Assembly (NCBI GenBank): GCA_964431545.1
Contig: CAYSLC010000171.1
Span: forward strand, 1 to 12,210
Length of the DNA stretch: 12,210 bases
Origin: CAYSLC01 sp964431545
GTDB lineage: Bacteria > Desulfobacterota > Desulfobacteria > Desulfobacterales > JAABSP01
Reading direction: 5' to 3'
Each line of letters opens with the position of its first letter. Within the stretch, counting starts at the first letter, position 1. The position numbers were made by a program, and so were the translations under genes. The notes below the pieces were generated by a model. It ran no database searches and was not told the DNA's origin. It saw only the letters and a list, made by a program, of their open reading frames with translations. Positions 1 through 6,282 of the stretch are shown here, piece after piece.

Positions 1-16
1 CCATCCTTCTGACTGG

Positions 17-62
17 CATAGCAAAATAGGTGCCAACCGTCATTTGCGGTCATAGTAAAATA
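17..62. repeat. Imperfect 12-bp direct repeat upstream of the operon
   Basis: CATAGCAAAATA at 17-28 recurs as CATAGTAAAATA at 51-62, with one mismatch and 34 bp between equivalent bases. A five-base GTCAT pair (39-43 and 49-53) lies between and partly within them. The pair lies upstream of the best promoter candidate, so it could be an activator or repressor site. The region is AT-rich and short matches can arise by chance. The 5' side is cut by the window edge, so further copies may exist. Confidence 0.3.
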
Positions 63-97
63 TAGTACGATTTTTCTGCCCCTTGCCTGTTTTTTTA

Positions 98-124
98 TTG
101 ACCCGCCTGTTTTTATGTTATATT
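98..124 (+). promoter_or_regulatory. Weak sigma-70-like promoter candidate
   Basis: TTGACC at 98-103 matches a -35 box in five of six bases. TATATT at 119-124 resembles a -10 box. The spacer is 15 bp, shorter than the usual 16-18. This would place transcription start near 131 and leave an untranslated leader of about 180 nt before the first gene. The sequence GCCTGTTTTT occurs twice here (85-94 and 105-114), exactly 20 bp or about two helical turns apart, with the second copy inside the spacer. No convincing sigma-54 (-24/-12) site was seen in the leader. Confidence 0.3.
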
Positions 125-129
125 GATTT

Positions 130-144
130 AATCATTAATTGATT
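130..144. promoter_or_regulatory. Small inverted repeat just after the promoter candidate
   Basis: AATCA (130-134) and TGATT (140-144) form a perfect five-base inverted repeat around TTAAT. It sits where the transcription start of the candidate promoter would fall, a common place for a repressor operator. Its short length and AT-rich composition make chance occurrence likely. Confidence 0.2.
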
Positions 145-151
145 CGAGCCC

Positions 152-213
152 TGACGCCCCACCTCAAGTTCAAATTGGTCCGATGCGCGCGACAACCGGA
201 AAATCAGGCGTCA
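152..213 (+). other. Possible long-range stem in the 5' leader
   Basis: TGACGCC at 152-158 is the exact complement of GGCGTCA at 207-213, enclosing a 48-nt loop. Together with the rest of 145-297 it is the only potential secondary structure I can point to in the leader. I saw no recognisable riboswitch core. The stretch 214-297 shows nothing clear beyond the approach to the ribosome binding site at 298-305. Confidence 0.15.
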
Positions 214-312
214 AATCCCTTTGATCCAGCCATATGCAAAGGACGATGATCCGGGCCGCCAACCGCTATCTTTAATTTATATGCAACTCCAACCCATTAG
301 GAGGACCGCCAT

Positions 313-1770
313 ATGATCCAGACCAATGTCACCCTGAAAGCGACCCCCCATTTCCGTCTCTTAACCGACGACCAGGTGGAGCGCATCCAGCAGACCGCCT
401 TTGAAATCATGCAAAAGGTGGGGTTCAAAGTCCTGCACCCGGAGGTCCGCAAAATGCTTCTATCGGCCGGGGCCGTGGTCAAGGAGGAACACGTCAAGGT
501 GCCGGAACACATCGTGCGGGGCTGTCTCTCCACGACCCCCAAGGGATGGACCATCTATGACCGCAACGGGCGACGGGCATTGGAGGTGTTCGGCCGGAAC
601 AGCTATTACGGCACATCGACCGCCAGCCCCAACACCAAGGACGCGCTGACCGGGGAATTCCATCCGACCACTGTGGAAGACCTGAACATGTCGGCCAAGG
701 TCGCCGACGCCCTGGAAAACATCGACTGGGTCATGCCCATGGGCTCGGCCCAGGACGTCCCGGCCAAAGCCGCGGACCTGCACGAATTCGCGGCCGCGGC
801 GACCAACACCACCAAGCCGGTCATTTTCCTGTCCTATTCGCCTCGCGGCGCCGAACTGATATTCGAAATGGCCGCCCTCATCGCGGGCGGAGAAGAACAG
901 CTACGCGAGAAACCATTTATCGTTTTCTACCCGGAGCCGATATCGCCCCTGGTCATGCCCTATGAAGTCGCCGGTCGGATCCTCGTGGCCGCCGAACGCG
1001 GACTGCCGCAAATGATGGGTCCCGCGCCCAACGCCGGCGCCACCGCGCCCATGACCATGGCCGGCGCGGTGGCGCTCGGCGTGGCGGAATCCTTGTTCTG
1101 TCTGACCATCGCCCAACTGAAACGTCCGGGTTGCCCGGTGGGCCTGGGGTGCAATTTCCCCATCCTGGACATGGCGTCCGGTTTGATGACCGTCGCGTCT
1201 CCAGAGATGAGCCTGAACCTGACGGCCCAGGCCGAAGTCGCCCAGTCTTTCGGGCTGCCCACCTGGGGACTGGCCGGCTCCACCGACGCCAAGCTCCTCG
1301 ACGGACAGGCCGGGGCGGAAGCGGCCTTTTCGATTCTTGCCCAAGGGATGGCCGGTCTCAACCTGATTCACGACGTGGGCTACATGGACATGTCCATGGC
1401 CTGCGGCGTGGAGCAGTTGGTCCTGGGCAACGACATTATCGGCATGGCCAAACGCTATCTCAGCGGAATGGAAGTGGACACGGAGCATCTGGCGATGGAC
1501 GTCGTCGCCAACGTCGGTCCCGCCGGCCATTTTATGCAGCAACAGCACACCGCGAAACATCTGCGAACCCAGCTCTGGCGGCCGAAAGTATTCACCCGGA
1601 AGCCCTACGAAACCTGGAAAGCCGACGGCGCCAAAGACGTGGGAACCCGGATCAAGGAAGAAATCGTCCGCATTCTGGAAACCCATAAACCCGAACCATT
1701 ATCGGAAACCGTTCTTTCCGAGCTGGACCGGATCAAAACCGAAGGCGAAAAGGAACTGGTCGCTTTGTAG
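313..1770 (+). CDS. MttB-superfamily corrinoid-dependent methyltransferase (copy A, non-pyrrolysine type)
   Basis: The 485-residue product matches the trimethylamine methyltransferase (MttB) superfamily over its full length. Members transfer a methyl group from a quaternary or tertiary amine to the Co(I) of a cognate corrinoid protein, in the cytoplasm. Visible landmarks are GRNSYYGTST starting at residue 94, WGLAGSTDAK at 318-327 and HDVGY at 353-357, all shared with the second copy at 9205. The length is close to that of archaeal MttB (about 495). The frame has no internal amber codon, so it belongs with the non-pyrrolysine members, whose known substrates include glycine betaine, proline betaine and carnitine. 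The ATG at 313 follows TAGGAGGA (298-305) by seven bases. It is the first gene of the unit and ends in TAG, 48 bp before dctP and in the same frame. Family assignment is secure; substrate is unknown, and no corrinoid protein is encoded nearby. Confidence 0.93.
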   Translation: MIQTNVTLKATPHFRLLTDDQVERIQQTAFEIMQKVGFKVLHPEVRKMLLSAGAVVKEEHVKVPEHIVRGCLSTTPKGWTIYDRNGRRALEVFGRNSYYGTSTASPNTKDALTGEFHPTTVEDLNMSAKVADALENIDWVMPMGSAQDVPAKAADLHEFAAAATNTTKPVIFLSYSPRGAELIFEMAALIAGGEEQLREKPFIVFYPEPISPLVMPYEVAGRILVAAERGLPQMMGPAPNAGATAPMTMAGAVALGVAESLFCLTIAQLKRPGCPVGLGCNFPILDMASGLMTVASPEMSLNLTAQAEVAQSFGLPTWGLAGSTDAKLLDGQAGAEAAFSILAQGMAGLNLIHDVGYMDMSMACGVEQLVLGNDIIGMAKRYLSGMEVDTEHLAMDVVANVGPAGHFMQQQHTAKHLRTQLWRPKVFTRKPYETWKADGAKDVGTRIKEEIVRILETHKPEPLSETVLSELDRIKTEGEKELVAL

Positions 1771-1818
1771 ACATCGAAGCAGCCATTGAAACCACAATCA
1801 GCAAGGAGGACTTTCGCA

Positions 1819-2844
1819 ATGAAGAAAATCAAAAGGATGAACTGGTTTTGGATCGCCGTCTGCGCGGCGGCGCTCATTGTCTCTTCCCTGACCGGCCCTG
1901 CGTCGGCTTTGGCCAAACCAACGACCCTCAAAATGGCCACCGCCGATGGAACCAAGGGAAGCCCCGCCGGCGACAGCCTGGATTACTGGGCCAAGCTGAT
2001 CAAAGAAAATTCCAACGGCGACATCGAGGTTCGGGTCTACTACCAGGGTGAACTGGGCGGCCAGCAGGAAACCTTCGACCAGTTTATCATGGGCGACATC
2101 GACATGATGCTGACCTGGCCGATGACGTCCTACGACAAACGCATCGGCGTTTTGTTCACGCCCTACATGCTGCTGAACTGGGAAGACGCCCTGGCCGCGT
2201 TCAAGCCCGGCGGCTGGATGAATCAAATCATGGAAGAACTCTTTAACGAGCTGGGGCTCAAATTTTTCGGCACCTGGCCGGAAGGCTTCAACGGCGTGGC
2301 GACCCGGGGCAAATACGCCACCACCATCGAAGGCGCCGAAGGCATGAAGGTCCGCACGCCCCCCGCCTTTCCCTGGGCGGACACCGTCCGTGCCATGGGT
2401 TACCAGACCGCCGACATCGCCTGGACCGAACTTTACACCGCCATTCAAACCGGCGTGGTGAACGGGGAGGCGGCCAATATCATTTTCTGGGACTACGAAT
2501 ATTTCCGCGACGTGCTGAATTACTATGTTCACACCAAACACAATTTCATGGCCGGCCTGCTGGCCATGAGTCAAAAATCCTGGGACAAGCTGAAACCGGA
2601 ACATCAGAAAATCGTGCAGGACGCGGCGGTCGAAGTGATGGAAAAACAGTTCAAGGACGGCCGGGCCCTGGACGAGCACTACCGCCAACTGGCCATCGAT
2701 CACGGCATCAAGTACATTGAGCTGAAGCCAGAGGAAAAAACCGCCTACGTCAAGACCATCCGCGAAAAAATCTGGCCGATGATGGACGAGGTCGTGGGGA
2801 AAAAGATCATGGACCAGGTCCGGGCCAAGGCAAGCAAACCGTAG
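1819..2844 (+). CDS. dctP: TRAP transporter periplasmic solute-binding protein, DctP family
   Basis: This 341-residue protein is the extracytoplasmic receptor of a tripartite ATP-independent periplasmic transporter. It begins with a Sec signal peptide: a KKIKR basic start, a hydrophobic core at about 9-26, and likely cleavage near ALA-KP at residue 32. The mature part shows the family signatures GGQQETFDQFIMGDIDMM and GMKVRTPP. The arginine of the latter (residue 179) is the conserved family residue that salt-bridges the substrate carboxylate, so a carboxylated ligand is expected. The ATG at 1819 is chosen because AAGGAGG (1803-1809) sits at ideal distance and the signal peptide starts there. 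An in-frame TTG at 1786 would add 11 residues before the basic start. It ends in TAG and is followed by a 221-bp gap before dctQ. Ligand identity is unknown; a betaine or N-methyl amino acid fits the neighbours. Confidence 0.93.
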   Translation: MKKIKRMNWFWIAVCAAALIVSSLTGPASALAKPTTLKMATADGTKGSPAGDSLDYWAKLIKENSNGDIEVRVYYQGELGGQQETFDQFIMGDIDMMLTWPMTSYDKRIGVLFTPYMLLNWEDALAAFKPGGWMNQIMEELFNELGLKFFGTWPEGFNGVATRGKYATTIEGAEGMKVRTPPAFPWADTVRAMGYQTADIAWTELYTAIQTGVVNGEAANIIFWDYEYFRDVLNYYVHTKHNFMAGLLAMSQKSWDKLKPEHQKIVQDAAVEVMEKQFKDGRALDEHYRQLAIDHGIKYIELKPEEKTAYVKTIREKIWPMMDEVVGKKIMDQVRAKASKP

Positions 2845-2890
2845 CGCTTGACGTCTTTCACCGCGGCGGGTTTCCTTAACGGAGGCCGCC

Positions 2891-2983
2891 ATGCAAGATC
2901 TCCTCGTCTGTTCCTCCGGAATCATTGAGGGGGGGTGCTTCTCCCCCTCTCTTTGCCGCGAACCGGGAGCGAGGGGGCGTTGA
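2891..2983 (+). CDS. Possible 30-residue small ORF between dctP and dctQ
   Basis: An ATG at 2891 is preceded by GGAGG (2881-2885) at good spacing, and the frame runs 30 codons to TGA at 2981-2983. The peptide has three cysteines and no obvious hydrophobic segment. I do not recognise it. The ribosome binding site is as strong as those of the real genes here, which is the only argument for it. The G/C hairpin at 2927-2949 lies inside this frame, so the composition may reflect RNA structure rather than coding. The rest of the 2845-3065 gap shows no gene. Confidence 0.2.
   Translation: MQDLLVCSSGIIEGGCFSPSLCREPGARGR
2927..2949 (+). other. G/C hairpin in the dctP-dctQ gap
   Basis: GAGGGGG (2927-2933) pairs with CCCCCTC (2943-2949) around a nine-base loop. 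The stem is strong but is not followed by a T-run, so it is not a classical terminator. Hairpins after binding-protein genes often protect the upstream mRNA or reduce downstream transcription, giving more binding protein than membrane subunits. That role is inferred from position. Confidence 0.4.
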
Positions 2984-3065
2984 GAGAAGCGGCTCGTTGA
3001 ATGGTTGTTGCGGGCGACGCGTGCTTGTCTTCAACTCACTTTGACCATTTGCCGGGGGGCGGGTC

Positions 3066-3584
3066 ATGCCACTGAAAACCTTGGATCAAAAAACGCGGCG
3101 GGGTCTCAATGTCGTCTGCGTGATATTAAGCGTCGCGGTGGCCGTTCTGATGGTCACCGAGGTGGTGGGGCGTTATCTGTTCACCCGCGCGTTTCGTGGA
3201 CTGCCGGAAATTTATTTGATGCTGGTCATGTGGCTGTACATGCTCGGCGCCGGGCTGGCCAGCGCCAACGATTCGCACTTGCGCATCGGCATTTTGGACC
3301 AATTCATCCAAAATCCCAAGGCGCGTCGCGCCCATCGCATTGTCGTCACCGGCTTGACGTTGATCATTACCTGTTTTTTCGTCTGGTGGGCGCTGGGGCT
3401 GATCCGATGGGCGTTTCAACGGCCCCAGACGACGCCGATTCTCAGGTTGCCCTGGTTGACGTCCCAGGCCAGCATCATGGCGGCCAGCCTACTCGTGATG
3501 ATCTACAGCCTGCGCGACTTTTTCGCGGCACTGAAACCCAGGGACGCAGGCAATTCAACAAACGCCAACGGCGGGGAGGTCTGA
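3066..3584 (+). CDS. dctQ: TRAP transporter small membrane subunit, DctQ family
   Basis: The 172-residue protein is the small integral membrane subunit of the TRAP transporter, which links the binding protein to the large permease DctM. Four hydrophobic segments are visible at roughly 13-35, 47-65, 92-112 and 130-148, the usual DctQ layout. Family-typical features include an early VVGRYLF stretch after the first membrane segment, PEIYLMLVMWLYMLGAG in the second, and SHLRIGILDQF after it. The start ATG at 3066 has only a G-rich, imperfect ribosome binding site, consistent with lower translation than dctP. The stop is two bases before the dctM start, so the two are translationally coupled. The hydrophilic tail after about residue 155 is variable in the family. 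Confidence 0.9.
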   Translation: MPLKTLDQKTRRGLNVVCVILSVAVAVLMVTEVVGRYLFTRAFRGLPEIYLMLVMWLYMLGAGLASANDSHLRIGILDQFIQNPKARRAHRIVVTGLTLIITCFFVWWALGLIRWAFQRPQTTPILRLPWLTSQASIMAASLLVMIYSLRDFFAALKPRDAGNSTNANGGEV

Positions 3585-3586
3585 TT

Positions 3587-4888
3587 ATGGGCGCGGTGGC
3601 GGCGATCGCGGGCTTGATTATTTTGATGTTGATTGGCGTTCCGGTGGCGTTCGCCTTCGCCGGGATGACGGTCCTTTTGAGCGTCTTTTACGACGTCAAT
3701 TTCCAGTCCCTGATGCTCACCGGGTTTTGGTCCATGAACTCGGTCATCCTCATGGCGCTGCCGCTGTTCATCATGACTGGATATCTGATGCAAAGCGGCG
3801 GTCTGGCCAACCGGTTGATCGATTTCATCGAATCCATCGTTGGCCGGATTCCGGGTGGTTTGGGCATATCGATGATTCTGGCCGCCGGCGTGTTCGGCGC
3901 GATCTCCGGGACCGCCACGGCGGCGGTGGCGTCCATCGGGTCGCTGATGATCGATCCGCTGGAGGAGCGCGGGTATGGCCGGGCCTACACGAGCGCATTG
4001 CTGGGCATATCGTCGCTGTTGGGCATCCTGATCCCGCCAAGCATCACCATGATTTTGTTCGCCGCCGTGACGCGCCAGTCCGTGGCGGCCTGCTTCGCGG
4101 CCACCATCGGCCCCGGCATTCTTTTGATCATAGGGCTCAGCGCCGCTAACATGTTCATGCACCGCCTGTACCCGCCCAAAAACCCGGCGGCGGTTCAAAA
4201 AACCGCCCAAAGGGAAACGCCCCGCTTTTTTCCATCCGCCAAAAGCGCGCTCCCGGCGCTTTGCCTGCCGGTCGTCATCCTGGGCGGCATCTACGGCGGT
4301 TACTTCACCCCGACCGAAGCGGCGGCGGTGTCGGTCATTTGCGCTTTCGTGGTGGGGTTCTGGATCTACCGGGATCTGTCGTTGCCCCGACTTTGGCGCA
4401 GTCTCGCCGACGCGGCCGAAACCACCGGCGTGATTTTAATCATCCTGTTGTTTTCCCTCGTCGTGGGCCGGATCATGAGCATGGAGCGCATTCCCCAGGA
4501 GATTACGCGATTCATGATCGACACGTTTCATGATCCGGTCTGGATTCTGCTGGTGGTCAATCTGTTTCTGATCGTCGCCGGCATGATCGTCGACGATTTG
4601 AGCGTGACCGTTATCATTTCCCCGTTGCTGCTCCCGGTGATGGTGCAAAGCGGGGTTCATCCCATTCACTTCGCCGCCATCGTTGCCACCAGCGTGGTCA
4701 TCGGGGCCAACAGCCCGCCGACCGCGCCGATTCTGTACATGGCGTGCCGCATCGGCAAAGTGGAAATTCACGAAACCATCGGTCCGGCCGTGGTGTTGAT
4801 GGCCGTCGTCGCCCTGCCGGTGGCGTTGATCACCACGTTCGTGCCGGGCATATCCCTGTTTTTCCCCCGTTTGTTCGGCTTGATGTGA
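3587..4888 (+). CDS. dctM: TRAP transporter large permease subunit, DctM family
   Basis: The 433-residue, highly hydrophobic protein is the large channel-forming subunit of the TRAP transporter, coupling uptake to an ion gradient (usually sodium). It has about twelve hydrophobic segments. Conserved family stretches include GVPVAFAFAG near the N-terminus, GAISGTATAAVASIGSLM around residues 104-121, and ILIPPS around 146-151. The second half carries the repeat-related elements FTPTEAAAVSV and GANSPPTAPILYM. The start at 3587 follows GGGGAGGT (3573-3580) closely and gives a normal DctM length. The frame is open further upstream to about 3005, but that part overlaps dctQ in another frame and is not DctM-like. 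It is the third and last TRAP gene. Confidence 0.94.
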   Translation: MGAVAAIAGLIILMLIGVPVAFAFAGMTVLLSVFYDVNFQSLMLTGFWSMNSVILMALPLFIMTGYLMQSGGLANRLIDFIESIVGRIPGGLGISMILAAGVFGAISGTATAAVASIGSLMIDPLEERGYGRAYTSALLGISSLLGILIPPSITMILFAAVTRQSVAACFAATIGPGILLIIGLSAANMFMHRLYPPKNPAAVQKTAQRETPRFFPSAKSALPALCLPVVILGGIYGGYFTPTEAAAVSVICAFVVGFWIYRDLSLPRLWRSLADAAETTGVILIILLFSLVVGRIMSMERIPQEITRFMIDTFHDPVWILLVVNLFLIVAGMIVDDLSVTVIISPLLLPVMVQSGVHPIHFAAIVATSVVIGANSPPTAPILYMACRIGKVEIHETIGPAVVLMAVVALPVALITTFVPGISLFFPRLFGLM

Positions 4889-4902
4889 CCAGACGAAAAA
4901 CC

Positions 4903-4934
4903 TTCGCTGATTCGAACGGCGAATCGATCGCGAA
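4903..4934 (+). other. Compound hairpin between dctM and the FAD oxidoreductase gene
   Basis: TTCGC (4903-4907) pairs with GCGAA (4930-4934). Inside it GATTCG (4909-4914) pairs with CGAATC (4920-4925) around AACGG. No T-run follows, so it is more likely an mRNA stability or processing element than a terminator. It occupies almost half of the 69-bp gap and ends a few bases before the AAGAAAGGA that serves the next gene. Confidence 0.3.
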
Positions 4935-4957
4935 ACAAGAAAGGAATTCTGACGACA

Positions 4958-6265
4958 ATGGCAAAAGAATACGACGTCATCATCATCGGGGCCGGCGTCA
5001 TCGGCGCGGCCGTGGGGTTTGAAATGGCTAAAAAAGGCTACAAAACCCTGAACATAGACAAATACCCCGCCTCCGGGTACGGGTCCACCTCCAATTCCTG
5101 CGCCATCATCCGGCTGCATTATTCCACGGCGCCGGGCGTGGCCCTGGCCCGTGAAAGCTATTTTTACTGGCTGGATTGGAACAAATACCTGGGCGTGGCC
5201 GACCCGCGCGGGATGGCCCGATACGTCAACTGCGGCTGCCTGGTGACGAAAACCGAAAAAAACAAATATCTGAAAAACGTCATGGCCAGCCTGGACGATT
5301 TTCAAGTGGCGTATGAGGAACTGACGCCGGAAGAAATCCGCGAACGGTTCCCCTATGTGGACACCCGCCAGTACGGGCCGCCCAAACTCATGGATGACGA
5401 AGGCTTCGGCGAACCCACCGGCGACAGCGTCGTCGGGGCCATTTTCATGCCCGAATCCGGATTCATCACCGATCCACAATTGTCCACCCACAACCTCCAG
5501 GTGGCCGCCGAAGCCAGAGGCGGCGAATTCCTGTTCAACGCCGAGGTGGTCGATGTCCGGAAGGCCGACGGGCGCGTGGCCGGGGTGACCCTGAAGGACG
5601 GGACCCAGATCGACGCCCCCATCGTGGTCAACGTCTCCGGCCCCCATTCCTTTATCGTCAACCGGATGGCCGGCGTGGAAGAGGGCATGAACATCAAGAC
5701 AAAGGCCCTGCGACAGGAAGTGGCGCATGTTCCCGCGCCGCCGGGGCTGGATTACGAAGTTCTGGGAACCATTATTTCCGACGGCGACATCGGCTGCTAC
5801 TCACGGCCGGAAGTCGGCAACCATGTGCTGGTCGGGTCCGAAGACCCCGACTGCGACATCCTGGAATGGGTGGACGACCCGGACAACTACAACACGAACT
5901 TCACCGACCAGTGGAACACCCAGGCCATGCGCGAAGCCCAGCGTCTGAAAAATCTGCCCATCCCCAATAAAACCCAGGGCGTGGTCGACCTCTACGACTG
6001 CACCGACGACTGGCTGCCCATTTACGACAAATCCGACCTGCCTGGTTTCTACATGGCTGTGGGCACCAGCGGCAACCAGTATAAAAACGCGCCCGTGGTG
6101 GGCGCGATGATGGCCCATCTGATCGAAAAGGTGGAAGCGGGCCACGACCATGACAAGGACCCGGTGAAATATCCGATGAAATACACCCGGCGGGCCTGCG
6201 ACATCGGGTTTTTCTCCCGCCTCCGTCAGATCAACCCGGACAGTTCTTTTTCCGTCATCGGCTGA
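4958..6265 (+). CDS. FAD-dependent oxidoreductase of the DAO family (sarcosine/dimethylglycine dehydrogenase-like)
   Basis: The 435-residue protein has a Rossmann FAD site at its N-terminus: DVIIIGAGVIG with the GxGxxG glycines at 11, 13 and 16, ending at acidic D34 that would bind the ribose. GSTSNSCAIIRLHYS (about 42-56) corresponds to the usual G-S/T-S segment around the flavin. The C-terminal GFYMAVGTSGNQYKNAPVVG stretch is the second FAD-contacting region of the DAO fold. Family members oxidise the C-N bond of amino acids or N-methyl amino acids such as sarcosine and dimethylglycine. The protein has no signal peptide and is probably cytoplasmic. Next to two MttB-type demethylases, a role on the demethylated product (a secondary or tertiary amine) is the natural guess. 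The start ATG at 4958 has AAGAAAGGA upstream. The exact substrate and electron acceptor cannot be read from the sequence. Confidence 0.88.
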   Translation: MAKEYDVIIIGAGVIGAAVGFEMAKKGYKTLNIDKYPASGYGSTSNSCAIIRLHYSTAPGVALARESYFYWLDWNKYLGVADPRGMARYVNCGCLVTKTEKNKYLKNVMASLDDFQVAYEELTPEEIRERFPYVDTRQYGPPKLMDDEGFGEPTGDSVVGAIFMPESGFITDPQLSTHNLQVAAEARGGEFLFNAEVVDVRKADGRVAGVTLKDGTQIDAPIVVNVSGPHSFIVNRMAGVEEGMNIKTKALRQEVAHVPAPPGLDYEVLGTIISDGDIGCYSRPEVGNHVLVGSEDPDCDILEWVDDPDNYNTNFTDQWNTQAMREAQRLKNLPIPNKTQGVVDLYDCTDDWLPIYDKSDLPGFYMAVGTSGNQYKNAPVVGAMMAHLIEKVEAGHDHDKDPVKYPMKYTRRACDIGFFSRLRQINPDSSFSVIG

Positions 6266-6282
6266 CAAAAAGGCAAAAACCC

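Noticed and set aside
313..1770. Pyrrolysine-containing MttB
   Set aside because: Neither this gene nor the copy at 9205 has an internal amber codon; both are uninterrupted, so they belong with the non-pyrrolysine members.
1798..2925. Long open frame on the minus strand across dctP
   Set aside because: It lies antisense to a clearly conserved DctP gene, its translation is low in complexity and rich in His/Gly/Phe as expected from reversed GC-rich codons, and it has no family resemblance.
3005..3586. N-terminal extension of DctM back to 3005
   Set aside because: The extension overlaps dctQ in another frame, is Arg/His-rich and non-hydrophobic, and the ATG at 3587 has a good ribosome binding site and gives the normal DctM length.
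4436..5728. 430-codon open frame on the minus strand across dctM and the FAD gene
   Set aside because: It spans two well-supported plus-strand genes and translates to His/Asp/Gly-rich sequence typical of antisense shadows.
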